From NCBI GenBank assembly GCA_946543495.1, contig CAMNLS010000041.1, positions 1 to 9,229 on the forward strand: 9,229 bases of DNA, written 5' to 3'. Position 1 is the first letter of the stretch. Every line of letters starts with the position of its first letter. Positions 1 to 6,368 of this stretch are shown here, piece after piece. The notes below the pieces were generated by a model that saw only the letters and a program-made list of their open reading frames with translations, was not told the origin of the DNA and did no database searches. The translations under genes and the position numbers were made by a program. The DNA comes from an uncultured Selenomonadales bacterium (GTDB lineage Bacteria; Bacillota; Negativicutes; Selenomonadales; Selenomonadaceae).

Positions 1-122
1 GCACGGAAATTTATGACCGTGCAATCATTCGCCGCGTCGGAGACTTCGCGCAGATTCAGCTTAAAATTTATCAGTGGATAGACAAGCTTCGTATACATAA
101 GATTAGAAAAGTTGATAGGTAA
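1..122 (+). CDS. 3' end of an unidentified gene (partial)
   Basis: An open frame enters from the left edge (full codons from base 3) and ends at TAA 120-122, giving 39 visible C-terminal residues that begin TEIYDRAIIRRVG. The tail is basic, with many Lys and Arg and a Trp (IYQWIDKLRIHKIRK). Only 3 bases separate its stop from the next ATG at 126, and the AGGT of that gene's ribosome binding site lies inside its last codons, so it is probably the preceding operon gene. The neighbours suggest an envelope or LPS-related role, but the visible part carries no motif I recognise, so no function is assigned. The other two frames are closed or end without connecting to the operon. Confidence 0.6.
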   Translation, partial: TEIYDRAIIRRVGDFAQIQLKIYQWIDKLRIHKIRKVDR

Positions 123-125
123 ATT

Positions 126-743
126 ATGAACGACGTTTTAAAAATCAATGAAGAACTCTTTATCGGTTCGGGCGGACATCAGGCAACGTACATTCACCCG
201 ATTGACCCGACTAAGTGCATAAAGATTCCGCACGCGCCTGACGATGGCGACGTTAAAAAGGAAATGCGTTATCGGAGAATCTGCGCGGCTAAGTTGGCTA
301 AGTCTAAGCTCGTCACAGAATTTTTCGGGACGGTCGAAACTAATTTGGGGCTAGGCTACGTCTTTGAACGCGTCCTCGATTACAACGGCAAGACGAGCCT
401 CGACATGAAAAAATTTTTGCCTACGACTAATCCTGATGCTCAAACGTTGCAAAAAATCTGGACTATCTTACTGACCTTTAAGTCGGACTTCCTGCACGAG
501 AACATTGCGATTGTCGATACGGACATAGAAAATTTCATGGTGCAAGAACACGCGCCCGGAGCTTATCGCGTGCGAATCGTCGACAACATCGGTACGCCCG
601 TTTTAATCCCTCTGGTGTATTGGTTTGACTTCGCGTCGGCGTGGAAGGCAAAGCGTTACTGGAATAGAATCGTCACGTGGTTTGCGGAAAATTACCCGAA
701 AATAATTCCGCCGGAGCTTGTCGCTCAACTCAAGGAGGGTTGA
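126..743 (+). CDS. yrbL: YrbL-family protein (PhoP regulatory network protein), kinase-like fold
   Basis: A 205-residue protein with the pattern of the YrbL family: a glycine-rich loop IGSGGHQATYIHP (13-25), CIKI with Lys33, an acidic/basic helix KKEMRYR, GTVETNLGLGYVFE (68-81), and DNIGTPVLIPL (153-163). These can be read as remnants of a protein-kinase-like fold: glycine loop, VAIK-type Lys33, helix-C Glu46, a catalytic-loop-like DTDIEN with Asp131 and Asn136, and Asp153 in place of the DFG Asp. E. coli YrbL is known as a PhoP-regulated protein whose biochemical role is unclear. Length is close to the family norm. The gene sits 3 bp after the previous one and 3 bp before an O-antigen ligase-type gene, whose Shine-Dalgarno (732-739) lies in its last codons. 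A role in LPS modification is my inference. The family call is firm; catalytic activity is unproven. Confidence 0.85.
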   Translation: MNDVLKINEELFIGSGGHQATYIHPIDPTKCIKIPHAPDDGDVKKEMRYRRICAAKLAKSKLVTEFFGTVETNLGLGYVFERVLDYNGKTSLDMKKFLPTTNPDAQTLQKIWTILLTFKSDFLHENIAIVDTDIENFMVQEHAPGAYRVRIVDNIGTPVLIPLVYWFDFASAWKAKRYWNRIVTWFAENYPKIIPPELVAQLKEG

Positions 744-746
744 ATC

Positions 747-1979
747 ATGATAAAAGCCTTGCCGAAAATTTCGCTCGACTCGACAATGTATTGGGTCGTG
801 TTGTTATTGGCGTTGACGGTGCCGCTTTCGACCGCCGCCGCAAGTATCGCCGTAGGCTTGGGCACGCTGTTTATAATCGTTTGGTCTGTGCGCCATAAGA
901 AGTTGCCGCCGTTCGACGTGAACATTTTGGAAGTGCTTGCCGTCTACTTTGTCTTGCAATTCTTTATCGCGTTAATGTCGTGGGAGCCGATGATAAGTCT
1001 TCGCGAAGTCGTCGGAGAGGTTCATAGATTCTTTCCGCTTATCTTCGCGTTGACGTTCATAAAGAGACGCGAGCAACTTTGCGGCGTCTTAATCGCGTCG
1101 CTTGTGGCATTCTTAATCAATGACGCTGTGGGCATTTATCAATACTTCGTAGCGGGCGAGCCGCGTGCTTACGGTTTGAATCACACGCCGACTTTCTTTG
1201 GTTCGTTCATGCTCATGCAAATTCCGTTGCTAATATTCATCACGCAACTTGAAAGCTTGCCGACGTTGTGGAGGCGGCTTGCAGTCTTCGTGGCGGGCTT
1301 GAGCTTAATTTGTCTTGTGTTGTCAATGACGCGCGGTTCATGGCTGGCGTTTATAGTCGTCGTGCTAATCTTTGTTGCGCTTGAAAAAAAATATCGCCGC
1401 CTCACGGCAAAGATTTTCGCAGGGCTTGCAATACTCTTTTTAATCGTCGCGTTGTTCTCACCGAAGATTCAAGACCGGCTGTCGACTTTTACTAACACGA
1501 ACTTTCAAAGCAACACCGAACGCGTTTTAATGTGGAAGTCGGCGGGCGAAATCTTCTACGACTATCCGATTTACGGCGTCGGACAAAAAATGTTCTTCAA
1601 CGCTTATAACGGCTACTACATCACGCACGAGGCAAGGGAACGTTCAGGCAAAGGCATGCGCGGTCACACTCACCCGCACAACAATTTATTACACAGGGCG
1701 AGCGAAGGCGGCTTGATTGGTTTAGCGGCGTTCATCGGGCTTTACGTTTACTTCTTCTGGAAGTTCTTTAATCAGTTCAAGCGCGAAAAGAACTTTGCAT
1801 TCGGCGCGGGCATTACAGCACTATTAATACTGGCGGGGCTACAGCTTGAAGGCTTAACCGATACCAACATGAATCAAGTTCCGATTATGCGCGAGTTCTG
1901 GTTGTTAGCGGGAACGTTGCTTGCGGCAGAAAATATTTTAAGAGGTGAACCCTTTGACGATAGACGAAAAAATTTTTGA
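747..1979 (+). CDS. O-antigen ligase family protein (Wzy_C/WaaL-like) membrane protein
   Basis: A 410-residue polytopic inner-membrane protein with about 10-12 hydrophobic segments (roughly 15-48, 60-77, 95-130, 148-167, 176-211, 222-238, 320-340, 350-368, 380-396). Between residues 239 and 319 lies the large non-membrane loop typical of O-antigen ligases and Wzy polymerases. Family marks include SMTRGSWLAF (193-202), the NTERVLMWKSA...YPIYGVG stretch (256-279), and HTHPHNNLLHRASEGG (307-322), which supplies the conserved His and Glu-Gly. Members either transfer undecaprenyl-linked glycan to lipid A-core or polymerise it; sequence alone does not say which. The start is ATG 747 behind AAGGAGGG (732-739), 7 bases away. 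The stop of the preceding gene lies between, so the two are probably translationally coupled. The 3' end overlaps the rnc start by 26 bp in another frame. Confidence 0.85.
   Translation: MIKALPKISLDSTMYWVVLLLALTVPLSTAAASIAVGLGTLFIIVWSVRHKKLPPFDVNILEVLAVYFVLQFFIALMSWEPMISLREVVGEVHRFFPLIFALTFIKRREQLCGVLIASLVAFLINDAVGIYQYFVAGEPRAYGLNHTPTFFGSFMLMQIPLLIFITQLESLPTLWRRLAVFVAGLSLICLVLSMTRGSWLAFIVVVLIFVALEKKYRRLTAKIFAGLAILFLIVALFSPKIQDRLSTFTNTNFQSNTERVLMWKSAGEIFYDYPIYGVGQKMFFNAYNGYYITHEARERSGKGMRGHTHPHNNLLHRASEGGLIGLAAFIGLYVYFFWKFFNQFKREKNFAFGAGITALLILAGLQLEGLTDTNMNQVPIMREFWLLAGTLLAAENILRGEPFDDRRKNF
1940..1947 (+). promoter_or_regulatory. Shine-Dalgarno sequence selecting the TTG start of rnc
   Basis: AAGAGGTG lies inside the last codons of the O-antigen ligase-type gene and ends 6 bases before TTG 1954, an ideal distance. 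The alternative GTG at 1945 is part of this same sequence, so it would have no binding site at a normal distance. Confidence 0.65.
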
Positions 1980-2718
1980 GGCTCCAGAGGGCGAAGAGTG
2001 GGTCGACGACGTTATAACTAACAAGCGGCGCACGGCGTTAAAAAAGTTCGCTGACTCACTCGGCATCAAGTTCAATCACATTGAAACTTTGCACGTCGCC
2101 TTAACCCATAAATCCTACGCCAACGAGTTCGAGCCGCGAATCAAATACAATGAGCGATTAGAATTCTTAGGCGATTCGGTCTTAGGCTTGGCGGCGGCGA
2201 CTTATCTTTTCGAGCACTTCACGCATTTAAAGGAAGGCGAGTTGACTAAGACGCGTTCGGGAATCGTTCGGCAATCGACGCTTACACGCATTGCTAACGA
2301 AATAAATCTCGGCAATTTGTTATTACTCGGACCGACGGAGAGCCTTTACGGGCGCAGCCGTGATTCAAATCTTGAGGACGCAATGGAGGCAGTCATCGGA
2401 GCGATTTACGTCGACCAAGGCTGGGAAGTCGCCCGCGATTATATCTTCCGTCAATTCGGCGAAGAGTTCGAGCACGTCAAGGTCACGGGCATTCCAAAGG
2501 ATTACAAGAGCAAGTTGCAGGAAGTCATTCAGAAGAGACCGCCACTTAAATTGAGTTATGCCGACTTGGGCTTCAAAGGTCCCGACCACGAGAGAATATT
2601 TGAGTCAGCGGCATTGATTGACGGGAAAATTTTCGGGCGCGGAACCGGACGCAGTAAAAAAGCCGCCGAACAAGAGGCGGCAAGGAAAGCTTTACTAAAA
2701 CTCGGCGAGCTTAATTAA
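1954..2718 (+). CDS. rnc: Ribonuclease III
   Basis: Cleaves double-stranded RNA in rRNA precursors, mRNAs and antisense pairs; acts as a cytoplasmic Mg2+-dependent homodimer. From TTG 1954 the protein has 254 residues, slightly longer than the usual ~225-230 because of an acidic N-terminal extension of about 25 residues. The nuclease domain shows ALTHKSYANE (49-58) and the signature NERLEFLGDSVLG (66-78). By comparison with characterised enzymes the metal-binding acidic residues are Glu70, Asp74, Asp142 and Glu145 (EDAMEAVIGAIYVD). The double-stranded-RNA-binding domain runs from about DYKSKLQEV (183) to the end, with the hallmark GRSKKAAEQEAA near 232-243. The start could also be GTG 1945, but its spacing to a ribosome binding site is wrong. 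The gene lies downstream of LPS-type genes and converges with the minus-strand operon, overlapping it by 4 bp. Function is certain; the start is probable. Confidence 0.95.
   Translation: MTIDEKIFEAPEGEEWVDDVITNKRRTALKKFADSLGIKFNHIETLHVALTHKSYANEFEPRIKYNERLEFLGDSVLGLAAATYLFEHFTHLKEGELTKTRSGIVRQSTLTRIANEINLGNLLLLGPTESLYGRSRDSNLEDAMEAVIGAIYVDQGWEVARDYIFRQFGEEFEHVKVTGIPKDYKSKLQEVIQKRPPLKLSYADLGFKGPDHERIFESAALIDGKIFGRGTGRSKKAAEQEAARKALLKLGELN
2656..2681 (-). terminator. Intrinsic terminator for the minus-strand operon, inside rnc
   Basis: Read on the minus strand, an all-GC stem GCCGCC (2681-2676) pairs with GGCGGC (2667-2662) around an 8-base loop and is followed by six T residues (2661-2656). 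It lies 34 bp past the stop of the minus-strand gene and within the codons for SKKAAEQEAARK of the RNase III RNA-binding domain. On the plus strand no T-run follows, so it should not stop rnc transcription. Lys-Lys and Ala-rich codons are conserved in this domain, so coincidence is possible, but position and shape fit a terminator. Confidence 0.55.
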
Positions 2719-3737
2719 TAATCATCAAAGTCGGTAGCGATATGCTTGCCGATTATTTTTTTTATCCTGTCAATCGGGAAGGGAGCCTCGTACTCGTCGA
2801 AGTAACCGATATCAACGATACGCGCTTGATTAACGTCGTTATTCTTGCCGACGGGCACATCAACCACATCACCAACGGCAAGCGTTTCATCGTCGGTTTG
2901 ATAGGTGTAGTGCTTGTAACTGCCCTTGAACTGAACCTTGCACAAAATCAGCTTGCCTTGAGCGTCAACGACTTCAGCGGGCGGTGGAGAAAAAATTTCT
3001 GCAGTCAAGTCGCTCACGATAGCTTGAAGACCTTCAACAAACTTCGTCAGCCCTGGCAAAAAATTTTCATTGTAAGGCGTCTCGAAAGTTTCAGTTGAGT
3101 CGTCGTGGCGAATGACTTCAAACTTTACTTGCGCTGGGTAAGAGGAATCAATTTCGTTGACTTCGATGCCGTCAAAAAAATTTTGGCAGGTGTCGAAGAT
3201 TTTTTCTTCATTGCAACCCACGTGGTAAACGTGCTCGGCGAAGACGTAAGCATTTTTTTTGTCGAGAGTCAAAAGTTTTTCGCGGCGGTCAAGCGTCAAA
3301 CGTTCTGAAATCATGTAACCAATCGCCGACTCACGGGAATAAGTCATCGTGACTTTTTCTATCCGCTTGCGATTGACGAACTCCAATTCGGGAATCAGAA
3401 CGTCGAGCCAATCCAAGAACCGCTCAAAGTTTTCGGGATAAGCATTCGAGCCTTGACCGTGATAAATTTTCTTGCCGTCCTTGAAAGTCAATTCCCATTG
3501 CGTCCCGTCGAGCACGTCCGATGAATAATTTTTCTCCCAGTCAAAGATTTTCAGCGCGTCGAGTTCCTTAAGCCACGCTTCGGAGACTTCAACGGCGGAA
3601 GATTTTTTTTTGTCGACGTTAAGCAAGCCGCTACGCAAAATTTGATAAGCGACCTTGCCGCCCCTGATGATAACTTCAACCGTCCTATAGCCGCTGAAGA
3701 ATCCGCCGATTGTGAATTTAATCTGCCTGCTCATCAT
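2715..3737 (-). CDS. Uncharacterised two-module protein, 340 residues
   Basis: I do not recognise a named family. The protein appears soluble: no signal peptide or membrane segment. The N-terminal half has a beta-rich start (FTIGGFFSGYRTVEVII) and then a module with DGTQWELTF (77-85) and GSNAYPENFERFLDWL (96-111), a pattern I associate with Firmicute hypothetical proteins. The C-terminal 70 residues form a separate module: KHYTYQTDDETLAVGDVV (275-292), then VPVGKNN and APFPIDRIKKIIGK (318-331), which looks like a small beta-barrel with a conserved lysine-rich end. A Pro-rich linker (SPPPAEV, 250-256) joins the parts. The start is ATG 3737, overlapping the SIMPL gene stop as ATGA; a second ATG (3734) is equally close to the GGGAG ribosome binding site. 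It is co-transcribed with and coupled to the SIMPL protein, so a shared pathway is likely but undefined. Confidence 0.8.
   Translation of the reverse strand: MMSRQIKFTIGGFFSGYRTVEVIIRGGKVAYQILRSGLLNVDKKKSSAVEVSEAWLKELDALKIFDWEKNYSSDVLDGTQWELTFKDGKKIYHGQGSNAYPENFERFLDWLDVLIPELEFVNRKRIEKVTMTYSRESAIGYMISERLTLDRREKLLTLDKKNAYVFAEHVYHVGCNEEKIFDTCQNFFDGIEVNEIDSSYPAQVKFEVIRHDDSTETFETPYNENFLPGLTKFVEGLQAIVSDLTAEIFSPPPAEVVDAQGKLILCKVQFKGSYKHYTYQTDDETLAVGDVVDVPVGKNNDVNQARIVDIGYFDEYEAPFPIDRIKKIIGKHIATDFDDY
2729..2763 (+). terminator. Intrinsic terminator of the rnc transcript, inside the opposing gene
   Basis: Eleven bases after the rnc stop comes a hairpin. The 5' arm AGTCGG (2729-2734) pairs with CCGATT (2749-2754), with one G-U pair. 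A small internal loop separates this from AGC (2736-2738) pairing with GCT (2744-2746), closed by a GATAT loop. Eight T residues (2756-2763) follow. The whole element lies within the last codons of the minus-strand gene 2715-3737, where the T-run becomes the Lys-Lys codons of KKIIGK. Stem strength is moderate and the U-tract is strong. Confidence 0.6.
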
Positions 3738-4399
3738 TCAATCTCCCAATAGAAATCAACGGTATCACTTGCCTTAATGTCATCGGGCTGAAAGTTAAAC
3801 GACGACTTCTTATCGGCAATCGCGGACTCCTGGCAAAGAATATTTTCATGGCGAATGTTCAACTCGCTCCAAGAATAATCTATGTTGATAAGCTTGCCGA
3901 GTTTGACGCCGGACGCCTTGCAGAGGATTTTAGCTTTGCGTTGAGCGTCGCGGGCGGCGGCTTTCAAAATTTTATCGTTGAAGGCGTCGATATCTTTTAT
4001 CGTGAAGGCGATAGAAATTTTCGGCTGCGCAAGGCAAGTAGCTATCGTATCGACGGCGGCATTAAGTTTATCGTTGTTAAAGTTGAAGGTCATCTTTAAA
4101 TCGTGGCGACACTCAAAGCCAACGAAAATTTTTTGATAGCGTGTGGACTTGCCGTCTTTAGTCTCCTCGTTGTCGTAGACGGCTTGCACATCAAAGTTAA
4201 TCGTCTTGAGGTCATCGGCTTTGAAGCCCGCCTCAACGATAGCCTCGCGGAGCATTTCGACTTGTTGACTGCCAATCTTCATCGCGGCGGAGTATTCTTT
4301 ATTCTGCGCCGTCAACGTCATTGACAATACAACTTGGTCGGGAGCTTGCTCGGCGTGCCCAATGCCTCTGATGTGAATCGTGCGTTTGTCTTCCGTCAT
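3734..4399 (-). CDS. SIMPL domain-containing protein (DUF541), without signal peptide
   Basis: A 221-residue protein of the SIMPL/DUF541 family, whose biochemical role is poorly defined; some members bear on oxidative stress or on signalling. Family marks are the N-terminal strand IHIRGIGHAEQAPDQVVLSM (8-27), the long helix around KIGSQQVEMLREAIVEAG, the statement-like LKTINFDVQAVY (65-75), and the C-terminal AAARDAQRKAKILCKASGVKLGK segment followed by IDYSW. Many Gram-negative members are exported, but here the first residues (MTEDKRT) are charged and no signal peptide is visible, so a cytoplasmic location is likely. The start at 4399 is backed by a perfect AGGAGGG 7 bases upstream. It is the first gene of a two-gene operon, transcribed divergently from prfC. 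Confidence 0.85.
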   Translation of the reverse strand: MTEDKRTIHIRGIGHAEQAPDQVVLSMTLTAQNKEYSAAMKIGSQQVEMLREAIVEAGFKADDLKTINFDVQAVYDNEETKDGKSTRYQKIFVGFECRHDLKMTFNFNNDKLNAAVDTIATCLAQPKISIAFTIKDIDAFNDKILKAAARDAQRKAKILCKASGVKLGKLINIDYSWSELNIRHENILCQESAIADKKSSFNFQPDDIKASDTVDFYWEIE

Positions 4400-4460
4400 A
4401 AGTTTTCCCTCCTAAATGTTCTCGCGTTAAAAATTCCACAAAAAAACTTTTCGCCCTGCT

Positions 4461-4489
4461 TTGACATGATATAAAAATTAATCTAAACT
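4461..4489 (+). promoter_or_regulatory. Candidate sigma-70-type promoter for prfC
   Basis: A perfect -35 box TTGACA (4461-4466) and TAAACT (4484-4489, four of six consensus bases) are separated by 17 bp. Transcription would begin near 4496, leaving a leader of about 27 bases that includes the ribosome binding site GAAGGGAG (4505-4512). Confidence 0.6.
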
Positions 4490-4522
4490 TGCGGGCAGTT
4501 AATAGAAGGGAGCCAATAGAAA

Positions 4523-6136
4523 TTGACACTAACTGAAGAAATAAACAAGCGGCGGACGTTCGCGATAATCTCACACCCCGACGCGGGCAAGACGACGCTC
4601 ACGGAAAAACTTTTGCTCTATGGCGGAGCGATTCACCTTGCCGGCTCGATTAAGTCGCGCAAGACTCAACGCCACGCCGTCAGCGATTGGATGGAGATTG
4701 AAAAGCAACGCGGCATTTCCGTCACGAGTTCCGTTCTGCAATTCGATTACGCGGGCTGTCGAATCAATATCCTTGACACGCCGGGGCACCAAGACTTTTC
4801 CGAAGACACTTACCGAACGTTGATGGCTGTCGATAGCGCGGTTATGATTCTCGACGCGGCTAAGGGCGTTGAAGCTCAAACAAAAAAGTTGTTCAAAGTC
4901 TGCCGCGAACGTCGCATTCCAATCTTTACGTTTATTAACAAGCTCGACCGCTACGGAAAGGTTCCGCTCGACCTGCTCGACGAGATTGAAAAGGTTCTCG
5001 GCATTCCAACTTACCCGATGAACTTTCCAATCGGCACCGACGGAAAATATCTGGGCGTCTTCGACAGGCAACGCAATCAGATTGAACTGTTCGCCGATGA
5101 CACCACGCACGGACAAAAGGAACGCGCCTCAGAGATTTTCGCGGCGGACGATGAGGAGGTTATCAAACGCATTGGGCAAGAGAACTTCGACGCGCTCCAA
5201 GATGATTTGATGTTGCTCGACGAGGCGGGTGAGGTCTTCGACAAAAATAAAGTTGACGCGGGCGAATTGACGCCGACATTCTTCGGCTCGGCAATGACTA
5301 ACTTCGGCGTGCAAAACTTTTTGGAAGAGTACTTGAGACTTGCGCCGCCGCCCGCGCCGCGTCTGTCCAGTGACGGAATCATTGAGCCGGACGACGATAA
5401 ATTTTCCGCGTTCGTGTTCAAGATTCAAGCTAACATGAATCCCGCCCACCGCGACCGCTTAGCGTTCATCAGAATTTGTTCGGGCAAGTTTGAACGCAAC
5501 ATGCAAGTCTGGCACGCGGCAAGCGATAAGCTCATAAAGCTTTCACAGCCTCAACAATTCCTTGCGCAGGACAGGCAGATTATCGACGAAGCTTTTCCAG
5601 GTGACATCGTTGGCTTGTTCGACCCCGGCATTTTTGGTATCGGCGACACCTTGACCGACGCCGCGCATAAATTCAAGTTCGAGGACTTCCCGACGTTCCC
5701 GCCCGAAAAGTTTGCTCGCGTGCAGGCTAAGGACACCATGAAGCGCAAGCAATTTGCTAAGGGCATTGAGCAGCTCACGCAGGAAGGCGCGATTCAGCTG
5801 TTCAATCAAGTGGGTGCGGGCACAGAGTCTTACGTCGTCGGGACAGTCGGCACGTTGCAGTTTGAAGTTCTGCAGTATCGCTTGAAGTCGGAATACGGCG
5901 TTGACGTTCTGTTGACGATGTTGCCTTTTGAAGTTGCACGCTGGCTCAAGTTCAATGACGGCGTAAAGGTTACACCTGCAAGCTTGCGCGGAGCCGATAG
6001 GGGAATGTTCGTCCTTGACCGCCAAGAAAATCCTGTGTTGCTCGTCGAAAACGAATGGGCGTTGGGTTGGATAAGCGATAACAATCCACGCCTTGAGATG
6101 AACGCGACGCATTTTTTGAACACTGATATTTATTGA
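4523..6136 (+). CDS. prfC: Peptide chain release factor 3
   Basis: A translational GTPase that removes RF1/RF2 from the ribosome after peptide release. At 537 residues it is near the family length (~525-530). The G domain shows all GTP-binding motifs: G1 HPDAGKTT (18-25), G2 within RGISVTSS (63-70), G3 DTPGH (85-89), G4 NKLD (139-142) and a GSA G5 motif near residue 256. The family-specific SRKTQRHAVSDWMEIEKQRG precedes G2, which separates it from EF-G. The C-terminal RF3 region (after residue ~300) includes QLTQEGAIQLF and VGTVGTLQFEVLQYRLKSEYG. The start is TTG 4523, with GAAGGGAG ending 10 bases upstream; no ATG lies closer. It appears monocistronic, with its own promoter and downstream terminators. 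All functional motifs are intact. Confidence 0.97.
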   Translation: MTLTEEINKRRTFAIISHPDAGKTTLTEKLLLYGGAIHLAGSIKSRKTQRHAVSDWMEIEKQRGISVTSSVLQFDYAGCRINILDTPGHQDFSEDTYRTLMAVDSAVMILDAAKGVEAQTKKLFKVCRERRIPIFTFINKLDRYGKVPLDLLDEIEKVLGIPTYPMNFPIGTDGKYLGVFDRQRNQIELFADDTTHGQKERASEIFAADDEEVIKRIGQENFDALQDDLMLLDEAGEVFDKNKVDAGELTPTFFGSAMTNFGVQNFLEEYLRLAPPPAPRLSSDGIIEPDDDKFSAFVFKIQANMNPAHRDRLAFIRICSGKFERNMQVWHAASDKLIKLSQPQQFLAQDRQIIDEAFPGDIVGLFDPGIFGIGDTLTDAAHKFKFEDFPTFPPEKFARVQAKDTMKRKQFAKGIEQLTQEGAIQLFNQVGAGTESYVVGTVGTLQFEVLQYRLKSEYGVDVLLTMLPFEVARWLKFNDGVKVTPASLRGADRGMFVLDRQENPVLLVENEWALGWISDNNPRLEMNATHFLNTDIY

Positions 6137-6152
6137 TAAAATGTTAAAGAAA

Positions 6153-6184
6153 AAAGCCCACTTCATCATTCTGAGGTGGGCTTT
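6153..6184. terminator. Bidirectional intrinsic terminator after prfC
   Basis: Thirteen-base arms (6153-6165 and 6172-6184; AAAGCCCAC... and ...GTGGGCTTT) pair with a single G-U and close on a 6-base loop. On the plus strand the tail is short (CTTTGTCT), a modest terminator for prfC. On the minus strand the stem is followed by a T-rich run (complement of the A-run 6147-6155), a stronger one that would catch transcripts coming from the right. Confidence 0.75.
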
Positions 6185-6185
6185 G

Positions 6186-6311
6186 TCTATAAGCTGTAGC
6201 CGTCAACGAGTCCGGTTAGCGGTGAAGGTCGCCCCGCGCGTAGCGGCGAATTTCTTTGCTACTTTCTTTCTTCGCTGAAAGAAAATTGGTTAAACCCTTA
6301 CCTTTCACAGC
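6186..6311. other. Non-coding island between two terminators, with palindromes
   Basis: About 126 bases carrying no convincing gene. It contains a GC-rich part (6229-6249, with TCGCC and GGCGA able to pair) and, directly after it, an AT-rich palindrome (6263-6284). The island lacks a visible ribosome binding site. Confidence 0.5.
6251..6290. repeat. Palindromic element resembling a dispersed extragenic repeat
   Basis: TTTCTTTC (6263-6270) and GAAAGAAA (6277-6284) form a perfect 8-bp inverted repeat around TTCGCT. The flanks (TTTCTTTGCTAC on the left) recall extragenic palindromes of the TTTGCTACTTTCTTT type that recur in many bacterial genomes, but the right flank no longer matches. Only one copy is in this window, so repeat status is an inference. 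Confidence 0.4.
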
Positions 6312-6353
6312 AAAAAAGTTCGTACGTAAAATTCCCTCGCACGAACTTTTTTT
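6312..6353. terminator. Bidirectional intrinsic terminator after the XRE operon
   Basis: Arms AAAAAAGTTCGT (6312-6323) and ACGAACTTTTTT (6341-6352) pair over 12 bp with a 17-base loop that can add a few more pairs (CG 6325-6326 with CG 6338-6339). A T-run is present on both strands, seven T on plus and six on minus. It lies 16 bases beyond the stop of the minus-strand 62-residue gene and can also back up prfC termination. Confidence 0.75.
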
Positions 6354-6368
6354 AGCTCTGTTACTTAA

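Noticed and set aside
1945..1953. GTG 1945 as the rnc start
   Set aside because: The codon is part of the Shine-Dalgarno sequence that serves TTG 1954 at ideal spacing.
4400..4490. A promoter for the SIMPL operon on the minus strand
   Set aside because: The AT-rich stretch offers several weak hexamer pairs, but none has both boxes and spacing good enough to name.
4299..4574. A 91-residue minus-strand frame across the divergent promoter region
   Set aside because: It spans the prfC promoter and overlaps the well-supported SIMPL start in another frame; no family resemblance.
4571..5116. A 181-residue open frame on the minus strand inside prfC
   Set aside because: Antisense shadow of the RF3 G domain; the plus-strand protein has all the conserved motifs.
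5543..6169. A 208-residue open frame on the minus strand inside prfC
   Set aside because: It lies wholly antisense to a conserved gene, has no recognisable family and no ribosome binding site stands out; a long shadow frame is expected at this base composition.
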